DNA of 7,821 bases from positions 1 through 7,821 of the forward strand of contig CAMUZD010000064.1 of the NCBI GenBank assembly GCA_947165115.1. Direction: 5' to 3'. The position numbers and the translations under genes are program-made. Positions 1-4,922 of the stretch are shown one piece after another (position 1 is the stretch's first letter; every line of letters begins with the position of its first letter). This DNA comes from an uncultured Clostridia bacterium. Its GTDB lineage: Bacteria > Bacillota > Clostridia > Oscillospirales > Acutalibacteraceae. Below the pieces are notes generated by a model. It did no database searches. It saw only the letters and a program-made list of their open reading frames with translations, and was not told the origin of the DNA.

Positions 1-1
1 C

Positions 2-721
2 GGTGAAAACAGCTTCAGGGGCGTATATATTCCGCATTATAACTACACGGTCGGCTACAAACCGGGCACGGTAGTGGTCGAAGGCCACCGCGATTTTGAT
101 GAGGGCAATAAACATCATCATATGACATTCGCGAATGAGGTCACCACGGGCGGCGGAGAATCCGAAAATATAGTCAGAGACGCTTCTGCGGCATTTGACG
201 ACAATCTCGCTGCGGCGATTGCCCCCTATTCTCATTCGGAGGCCGCGCCCTTCCGTGAGGGATATCTCGGCGATTTTTACGCGGATATTCCGTCTGTCGA
301 TCCCGGGACCTATGATGAAGAGGTCACGGAAGAAGCCGTTGACGAGATGAAAGAGGAAATCGAGAGAGCCAATAACCATAAGGATATGGAATTCGACTAC
401 GACGACGATAAGCTCGCCGCCAGAGTTGAAAAGGCCGGAGTCAGGGCGGATTTATACCCGGTTTGGTTCATGACGCATAAAATGAGGAATAACCGCGTCG
501 CCTATGCGGTTGCGAACGGACAGACCGGCAAGATGGCTATGGACCTGCCCGTTTCAAGGAGCAAGTTCTTCATAGGCGTCTCGCTCGTGACGGTGATACT
601 TTTCGCAGCTTTCATTCTGATTTTCGGATATATGACTCCCGGCACGCTCACCGGTATTTGTTCCCTGCTGCTGGCAGTTTGGCTCGTTGTGCTGACCGTC
701 TGCGCTTTGAAAATTCGCTAG
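2..721 (+). CDS. TFIIB-type zinc-ribbon family membrane protein, middle part (cut at window start, ends at in-frame TAG)
   Basis: The frame is open from the first bases, so the true start and the expected N-terminal zinc ribbon lie upstream; the GTG at 74 is internal and should not be taken as a start. The 239 visible residues match, from memory, the clostridial family often annotated as TFIIB-type zinc-ribbon-containing protein. They show the motif around FRGVYIPHYNY, then a segment with the pattern 'IAPYSHSEAAPFREGYLGDF', an acidic stretch, and the conserved block LYPVWFMTH...YAVANGQTGKM..DLPVSRSKFF. Two membrane helices follow at about bases 566-706. The usual fold suggests a soluble part anchored by the C-terminal helices; the role of the family is unknown to me. 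Reading ends at TAG 719-721, but the same frame continues open to 1225 and encodes further membrane helices, so this is probably one gene broken or recoded at that codon. It lies just upstream of a TPM-domain gene, a pairing I recall in Clostridia. Confidence 0.7.
   Translation, partial: GENSFRGVYIPHYNYTVGYKPGTVVVEGHRDFDEGNKHHHMTFANEVTTGGGESENIVRDASAAFDDNLAAAIAPYSHSEAAPFREGYLGDFYADIPSVDPGTYDEEVTEEAVDEMKEEIERANNHKDMEFDYDDDKLAARVEKAGVRADLYPVWFMTHKMRNNRVAYAVANGQTGKMAMDLPVSRSKFFIGVSLVTVILFAAFILIFGYMTPGTLTGICSLLLAVWLVVLTVCALKIR
719..721 (+). other. In-frame amber (TAG) codon interrupting the zinc-ribbon membrane protein frame
   Basis: The TAG sits between the codons for ...LKIR and RQRSN.... Before and after it the same frame is open (2-718 and 722-1222), and the downstream codons look like normal coding sequence: a Lys/Arg-rich linker, then hydrophobic helices. 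TAG is one base from CAG, AAG, GAG, TAC, TGG, TCG and TTG, so a single substitution or sequencing error would explain it. It falls within the palindrome CGCTAGCG. No other real frame in the window contains an internal TAG, so general reassignment of TAG is not supported by this window. Confidence 0.75.
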
Positions 722-853
722 CGCCAGAGAAGCAATATTTCGGGCAAAACGAAGACGGATAAGATTTCATCCGAAGCGGCAAAGAGAAAAGAGAAAATAG
801 TCAAAAAAGCAAAGAACGCCGCTTCTTTTTCCTCGATAGTTACTATTTTTATA

Positions 854-1225
854 ATGGCCGTTTACTCAATGAGCATTCTCAAGGCCGTGCGTATTCCTTC
901 GATGAATGCGGCCGTTTTCCTCTGCGGAGCGGCGCTCATAATCGCCGCGGGAGCATTTATCGCCATGCTCTTCCTCATCCGCTCGGATGATTCTCTTAAT
1001 ATAATCCTCATAAACGGCATAAGCTCGGTTCTCTTTATCGCCGCCTGCCTGGTGCTGACGGTCAAGAACCCGTTCAACGATATATACTACGCAGGTGCGG
1101 CGCTGATTTCGCAGCTGATTGTAATCGTCAACTGCCTGAGCGTAATAGGTCTTTTCGACCGCCTCTGCACTCATCCGGCACCCGATTTCTTTACGAGAAA
1201 GGGGGCGTCGCACGATGGCAATTAA
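854..1225 (+). CDS. C-terminal multi-helix membrane part of the interrupted zinc-ribbon protein
   Basis: This is the part after the TAG, in the same frame as the upstream gene. Coding character really begins at 722 with a basic, coiled-coil-like linker (about 40 residues rich in Lys, Ala and Glu), then four hydrophobic segments at about 827-880, 905-985, 1000-1065 and 1085-1160. The ATG at 854 is the first Met but lies inside the first helix, and the bases before it (T/A-rich, no GGAGG-like motif) give no ribosome binding site, so independent translation is unlikely. The end (LCTHPAPDFFTRKGASHDGN) resembles the C-termini I remember from full-length members of this family, which favours one original protein covering 2-1225. 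The frame ends at TAA 1223-1225, overlapping the next gene by 11 bases, which implies translational coupling. It could be a pseudogene remnant, a readthrough extension or half of an assembly error. Confidence 0.5.
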   Translation: MAVYSMSILKAVRIPSMNAAVFLCGAALIIAAGAFIAMLFLIRSDDSLNIILINGISSVLFIAACLVLTVKNPFNDIYYAGAALISQLIVIVNCLSVIGLFDRLCTHPAPDFFTRKGASHDGN

Positions 1226-1961
1226 AAAGCTTCTTGCCCTGCTTTTTACCGCGGCGATGCTCTACCTCGCATTCTCTCCGGTTGCTTTTGCCGAGGGAAA
1301 CTATAAAATAGTCATAGACGATATGGCCGATTTATTCACCGACGAGCAGGAGAAAATTCTGAATACTCAGCTGCAGGATATACTCCCCTACGGCAATGCG
1401 GGAATAGTCACGAGAGGCAGCCATTCCTACGGCAGCACAGATGATATGGCGCAGAATCTCTATTACTATTATTTCGGCAGCGAAAGCGGGACCCTCTTCG
1501 CGATAGATATGCAGAACCGCAATATCTATATTTATTCGGACGGAGAAATATACAAGACAATAACCAAAACACGCGCAAATGAAATCACCGATGATACATA
1601 TATGTATGCTACAAAAGGCGATTATTACCTCTGCGCGAGCGAGGTTTTCAGCCGCATCGCGACTCTGCTTCAGGGCGGCAGAATCTTTTCCCCGATGAAA
1701 TATGTCGCATATTTCCTGATTGCCTTCGGGCTCGCGATGATGATATGCATAGTCATCGTGATTATCCAGAGACGCCTGCCTAAGCTGATGAAGGACAAGC
1801 GCGGCGATGAAATCGACGGCATCGACACCAATCTGCCCCTGACAGTCAGGAGCATATTCCTCAAGGACAAGGTCACCACCCGCTCATCCGGCGGCAGCGG
1901 AGGCGGTCACGGTGGCGGCGGAGGCGGCCACGGCGGTGGCGGCGGTGGCCACGGATTCTAA
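1215..1961 (+). CDS. TPM-domain protein with signal peptide, membrane helix and Gly/His-rich tail
   Basis: 248 residues. A signal peptide covers residues 1-26 (KK, then a hydrophobic core, likely cleavage after VAFA). A TPM domain (TLP18.3/Psb32/MOLO-1 type, also called YgcG-like) runs about 30-150, starting with the usual D-x-x-x-L-F-T-D-E-Q-E pattern at 36-46. One membrane helix lies at about 163-185 and is followed by a basic stretch (QRRLPK). The tail, residues 224-248, is Ser/Gly/His-rich and ends HGF, as is typical of the family. This predicts an extracytoplasmic TPM domain with a cytoplasmic Gly/His tail. Bacterial TPM domains are often annotated as phosphatase-like, but the role of this subgroup is not established. 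The start is supported by GAAAGGGGG at 1196-1205, nine bases before ATG. It overlaps the upstream zinc-ribbon frame by 11 bases, so the two are probably co-transcribed and may act together at the membrane. It ends at TAA just before a strong terminator. Confidence 0.85.
   Translation: MAIKKLLALLFTAAMLYLAFSPVAFAEGNYKIVIDDMADLFTDEQEKILNTQLQDILPYGNAGIVTRGSHSYGSTDDMAQNLYYYYFGSESGTLFAIDMQNRNIYIYSDGEIYKTITKTRANEITDDTYMYATKGDYYLCASEVFSRIATLLQGGRIFSPMKYVAYFLIAFGLAMMICIVIVIIQRRLPKLMKDKRGDEIDGIDTNLPLTVRSIFLKDKVTTRSSGGSGGGHGGGGGGHGGGGGGHGF
1890..1952 (+). repeat. GGC-rich tandem repeat, 21-base period, encoding the Gly6-His tail
   Basis: Two adjacent 21-base units (1911-1931 and 1932-1952) differ mainly at third positions, and a diverged partial unit precedes them. 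They encode GGGGGGH twice, placing His232, His239 and His246 exactly seven residues apart. Third-position variation (GGT, GGC, GGA) suggests the peptide rather than the DNA is being kept. The tract is a candidate for slippage. Confidence 0.75.
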
Positions 1962-1975
1962 TTTAGATATAAGAA

Positions 1976-1997
1976 AAGCCACCCTCACGGGTGGCTT
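1976..1997. terminator. Bidirectional intrinsic terminator between convergent genes
   Basis: A perfect 9-bp stem (AAGCCACCC at 1976-1984 with GGGTGGCTT at 1989-1997) encloses a TCAC loop. On the + strand it is followed by GAATTTTTT, ending the TPM gene transcript. On the minus strand the stem runs into TTTTCTTAT, ending the flavoprotein operon, whose last stop codon is at 2010-2012. One hairpin thus serves both convergent units. Confidence 0.88.
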
Positions 1998-2009
1998 GAA
2001 TTTTTTGAA

Positions 2010-3218
2010 TTATTCGGTATAAACTCCAGGAACTTCGATTTCTATATCCGAAACCGGGAAGCTGGCGCAGGGATGAATATAGCCGTAATCCTTATCCGCC
2101 TTGCGTCTGCCGTCGGTTCCTTCGGGAATGAAAACATTGCCCTTGAGAAGCTTTGATCTGCACCAGCCGCATTCGCCGCATCTGCAGCGAGAGGGAGCAG
2201 CGATGCCCGCTCTCTCTATGGCAACGAGCACCGGCTCGTTTGCGCTTGCTGAAAACTCATAGACCGCGTTGCCTCTGATAAGCTTCACATTGTAAACCTG
2301 ATCTTTGCAATCAGCAGGGTAACCGGGCTGAGAGGCAACATCCTTTGTCACGCTCTGGAGCTCTTTACGGATGAATTTATTATCGATACCGAGCTTTTCG
2401 ACCTCTTTGCCGACGAAATTATACATTGCCTCCGGACCGCACATAAATATAGAGCAGGTGCCGTTTGAGGGGAGATATTTTGAAATAAGCTCGGCGGTGA
2501 TGAATCCGCTCTCGCAGTCGTCTCTGGTCTCTTCGCTGAGGACGTGGACAACCTTGACCTTGGCGCAGTCATTGGTTATTGACTTGAGCTCATCCTTGAA
2601 AAGAATGCTCTTGTCATCGCGTGAGCCGTAGATAATTGTGAGATTGAAATCCTCGATGCCGTCGCGGATGGCGTAGGCCATCGAGAGGAAGGGAGTGATT
2701 CCGCTGCCGCCCGCGAGAGCGATAACGGATTTCCCGTCTCTTATCGGGTCATAGAAGAAGCTGCCTTCGGGAGCGCTCGCGATTACTTTATCGCCCGTGC
2801 GGAGAGTGTCAATAATCTTATCCGCCGCAAAGCCGCCGGGATTTTTACGGATTGTGACCGCATATTTGCCGAGCAGACTCCACTGGGGAGACGAGCTTAT
2901 CGAATAGGGGCGGGTTATTATCGAATTATCAATTATGAACTGCAGGCTCAGATACTGACCTGCCTTGAAATATGCTACGGGCGAGCCGTCCTCATTTCCG
3001 AGAATATAGGTTTTCGCGTCAACATGGTCGATAATCTCTCTGACCGTGAGCGCCTGATAATCGGGATGGAGGGCTTTTGCCTTCTGATTGATTATGAATT
3101 CGCCGTCAACGTCTTTTCCTTCGGCGGATGCTATAATGGCATCGCGGGTTTTGGGAAGGAAGGCGAATTCCTTCATATCGTTGCCGCCGAGCCCTTTTAA
3201 TTTAACTCCGTATGGCAT
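2010..3218 (-). CDS. FAD/NAD(P)-binding oxidoreductase with C-terminal [2Fe-2S] ferredoxin domain
   Basis: 402 residues. The order is an N-terminal extension of about 45 residues, an FAD-binding ferredoxin-reductase barrel with RPYS at 103-106, an NAD(P)-binding domain with GGSGITP at 170-176 and CGPEAMYNF at 260-268, and a plant-type ferredoxin domain at about 308-400. Cluster ligands are Cys345, Cys350, Cys353 and Cys384 (C-x4-C-x2-C...C); an additional Cys347 lies inside the ligand loop. The layout is that of phenylacetate-type and Class IA-like oxygenase reductases (PaaE-like), which pass electrons from NAD(P)H through FAD to the iron-sulfur cluster and on to a partner. No oxygenase is nearby; the partner is more likely the flavoenzyme encoded directly upstream, whose TAA abuts this ATG with no gap. 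The start is supported by AAAGGAGGG (3226-3234, minus strand), seven bases before ATG. Met15 is a weaker alternative start. The exact substrate or acceptor is unknown. The protein has no signal peptide and is presumably cytoplasmic. Confidence 0.88.
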   Translation of the reverse strand: MPYGVKLKGLGGNDMKEFAFLPKTRDAIIASAEGKDVDGEFIINQKAKALHPDYQALTVREIIDHVDAKTYILGNEDGSPVAYFKAGQYLSLQFIIDNSIITRPYSISSSPQWSLLGKYAVTIRKNPGGFAADKIIDTLRTGDKVIASAPEGSFFYDPIRDGKSVIALAGGSGITPFLSMAYAIRDGIEDFNLTIIYGSRDDKSILFKDELKSITNDCAKVKVVHVLSEETRDDCESGFITAELISKYLPSNGTCSIFMCGPEAMYNFVGKEVEKLGIDNKFIRKELQSVTKDVASQPGYPADCKDQVYNVKLIRGNAVYEFSASANEPVLVAIERAGIAAPSRCRCGECGWCRSKLLKGNVFIPEGTDGRRKADKDYGYIHPCASFPVSDIEIEVPGVYTE

Positions 3219-4742
3219 TTACTTTCCCTCCTTTGACATTGCGATTGAAGCGAGCTGATAGCCGCAGTAGAGAGCGGATGAATAGCCGTCGCCTCTCGGG
3301 CCGGCCGTGCCTATCGGGATGAGGCCTTTGATGGGATAATCGGTTGCGAGCGACATATTTCTGCTCATTATATCGTCCCAATCCCTCGTCTCGTAGCCGT
3401 AAACTGCTCCCTCTGGGGCGTTGAGATACCTTGCGAAAGTCCAGGGACTTGCGATTGAGATTTCCTCGATATAAGGTTCAAGATCTATGCCCGCCTTATC
3501 CCTGAGCTGGGCAATCAGTTCCTTTGCAATTCTCTCTTTCATTGCAAAATAATCCGCGGCATCAAGATTGTCCCAATCCTCGGCTGAGGTATACATCTTG
3601 GTAAACGAGCAGACGCAGGTGCCCTCGGGCGAAAAGCCGGGATTTGCTACATTGTAGCAGAGGAAAATCGAATACTTATTTGTGTCAATCTTCTTGAGCG
3701 AATTATACTCCTTCACGGAATCCGCGTAAGATGACATGAAAATACTGTAATCTTTGATACCGAGCTCTTCGGCAGTCTTGTTGAGGCCGAGATAGCAGGT
3801 AAACATCCTGCCGCCGAACTGCCTGTTTCTCGCGTTTGAAAGCTTCTTTTCCCTATCGGGTATGAGGCTCTGATCCATCATCTTACCGTAGATGATATCG
3901 GGATTGATATTCGCAAGCACGCAGTCCGCTCTGAATTCGCCGAGAGTGGTGTTGACGCCCGCGCATTTGTCGCCCTCAAAAATGAAGCTCTCCGCGCGGC
4001 AGTTGAATATCATCTGACCGCCGAGCTCCCTGAATTTCTCAACCAGCGCCACGCTGATTTCGTGGGAGGTCTTTTCGGGAATATAGGCGCCCTTGGCTAT
4101 GTAATTCGAGACCATGCTCGCATAGTGGGCAAATGAGAGCGAGTCGAGGCTGACGCCGAGATAGCTCCAGTAGGTGGAGAGGATATCCCTTATTTTCTGC
4201 GGAAGTTCAAGCGCATTAAAGACTTCGTCAACCTTCTTGGCGCCGACCTTGAGCAGATCGGTGTATTTGATCATAACCTTCGGCAGGCTGTATTTCGGGC
4301 GGCTGACATAGGCTATGCCGTCGTTGACCTCGTCAAACAGGCGGAAAAGATTCTCAATTTTATCCCTGTAGCCCGGAACATAAGAATCGAGCTTATCAAT
4401 AAACGCCTGACGGCCTGCGGGCATCGTGACGTCCATCGGAGTTCCGTCACTGTATTCGGAAATAATTCTGAAACAGTCATCAACGCGCTTCCAATTGATT
4501 TTAATTCCGTATCTGTCAAACATGTTTCTCACGTCGCCCGGGTCATTTTCGGGGCCGACTCCGCAGAGCTCGTGAAGCGAGGGATCGAATTCAAACCGGC
4601 CTCTCACAAAGCTTGTGGAGCATCCGCCCGGAAGATTATGCTGCTCGATAAGCAGCACCTTTTTCTGAGCAAGCGCAAGCTCAACCGAAGCCGCAAGCCC
4701 TGCAAGGCCCGCGCCGACGACAATGTAATCATACTTTTTCAT
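3219..4742 (-). CDS. Phytoene desaturase/retinol saturase-like FAD-dependent oxidoreductase
   Basis: 507 residues, close to the usual length of the CrtI/CrtISO/retinol-saturase family. The N-terminus carries the Rossmann dinucleotide motif (VVGAGLAGLAA, GxGxxG at 10-15) with Glu33 at the end of the second strand for FAD ribose, followed by LPGGCSTSF..GRFEFDPSLHEL (37-59), the typical second FAD-contact region. The C-terminus has the family's FAD-closing block, GLIPIGTAGPRGDGYSSALY (473-492). Relatives desaturate, isomerise or saturate polyene or other lipophilic substrates. No carotenoid genes (crtB, crtE) are in view, so a carotenoid role is not supported here. It is first in a two-gene operon with an NAD(P)H/[2Fe-2S] reductase, suggesting it receives electrons and works in the reductive direction; that is inference. 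The start is ATG at 4742, with AAAGGGTGA about ten bases upstream, behind a near-consensus promoter. Many proteins of this type are labelled only 'NAD(P)/FAD-dependent oxidoreductase', and the substrate cannot be read from sequence. Confidence 0.85.
   Translation of the reverse strand: MKKYDYIVVGAGLAGLAASVELALAQKKVLLIEQHNLPGGCSTSFVRGRFEFDPSLHELCGVGPENDPGDVRNMFDRYGIKINWKRVDDCFRIISEYSDGTPMDVTMPAGRQAFIDKLDSYVPGYRDKIENLFRLFDEVNDGIAYVSRPKYSLPKVMIKYTDLLKVGAKKVDEVFNALELPQKIRDILSTYWSYLGVSLDSLSFAHYASMVSNYIAKGAYIPEKTSHEISVALVEKFRELGGQMIFNCRAESFIFEGDKCAGVNTTLGEFRADCVLANINPDIIYGKMMDQSLIPDREKKLSNARNRQFGGRMFTCYLGLNKTAEELGIKDYSIFMSSYADSVKEYNSLKKIDTNKYSIFLCYNVANPGFSPEGTCVCSFTKMYTSAEDWDNLDAADYFAMKERIAKELIAQLRDKAGIDLEPYIEEISIASPWTFARYLNAPEGAVYGYETRDWDDIMSRNMSLATDYPIKGLIPIGTAGPRGDGYSSALYCGYQLASIAMSKEGK
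3226..3234 (-). promoter_or_regulatory. Strong ribosome binding site for the [2Fe-2S] reductase, inside the upstream gene
   Basis: AAAGGAGGG on the minus strand lies within the last codons of the desaturase-like gene, seven bases before the reductase ATG. It fixes the reductase start at 3218 and, with the zero-base stop/start junction, indicates coupled translation of the two proteins. Confidence 0.85.
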
Positions 4743-4773
4743 CAGGCATCACCCTTTTTCATTTGATAATTTC

Positions 4774-4802
4774 ATTATAATTCCGATTGATATTGAGGTC
4801 AA
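4774..4802 (-). promoter_or_regulatory. Sigma-A-type promoter for the flavoprotein operon
   Basis: On the minus strand, TTGACC (4802-4797) and a perfect TATAAT (4779-4774) are separated by 17 bases, the optimal spacing. Transcription should begin near 4767, leaving a leader of about 25 bases before ATG 4742. The -35 region also contains the palindrome TTGA-N2-TCAA (4793-4802), a possible operator. Confidence 0.72.
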
Positions 4803-4803
4803 C

Positions 4804-4821
4804 AATTATTTTATAATAATT
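4804..4821. repeat. AT-rich inverted repeat between divergent promoters
   Basis: AATTATT (4804-4810) and AATAATT (4815-4821) form a perfect 7-bp inverted repeat around TTAT. It lies between the -35 boxes of the two divergent promoters, where a shared regulator could bind. AT-rich palindromes occur easily by chance in such a region, so an operator role is only a suggestion. Confidence 0.35.
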
Positions 4822-4834
4822 TTCATTTAATCAG

Positions 4835-4864
4835 TTGACAATTCAATATATACCATAGTAAAAT
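4835..4864 (+). promoter_or_regulatory. Sigma-A-type promoter for the pseudokinase operon
   Basis: A consensus TTGACA (4835-4840) is followed 18 bases later by TAAAAT (4859-4864). Transcription would begin near 4871, giving a leader of about 50 bases before the TTG start at 4923. The -35 box overlaps TTGA-N4-TCAA (4835-4846), resembling the half-sites in the opposite promoter. Confidence 0.6.
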
Positions 4865-4873
4865 AATTTTATA

Positions 4874-4889
4874 CGGGCAATGACGCCCG
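4874..4889 (+). other. Small leader hairpin upstream of the pseudokinase start
   Basis: CGGGC (4874-4878) pairs with GCCCG (4885-4889) around AATGAC, almost at the predicted transcript 5' end. No T-tract follows, so it is not a terminator. A 5-bp stem may only protect the mRNA end or be chance. No riboswitch pattern is recognisable. Confidence 0.3.
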
Positions 4890-4922
4890 GAATAATAAGA
4901 ATACGGAAAGGGGCGGCAAGTT

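Noticed and set aside
74..721. GTG at 74 as the start of an independent 215-residue protein
   Set aside because: The frame is open upstream to the window edge with family-like residues (FRGVYIPHYNY), so the GTG is an internal Val codon.
719..721. Genome-wide TAG reassignment or pyrrolysine coding
   Set aside because: No other real frame in the window has an internal TAG, glutamine is encoded by CAG or CAA, and no pyl genes or methylamine methyltransferase are seen. A local event is simpler.
866..1213. 115-codon frame on the minus strand opposite the membrane tail
   Set aside because: It lies wholly opposite the hydrophobic frame, has no family resemblance or ribosome binding site, and is very rich in Arg and Glu, as expected for the complement of a membrane-helix gene.
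3219..4742. Carotenoid biosynthesis locus
   Set aside because: Only the broad desaturase-like fold is present; there is no phytoene synthase, prenyltransferase or cyclase gene in view, and the partner is a [2Fe-2S] reductase, which is atypical for carotenoid desaturation.
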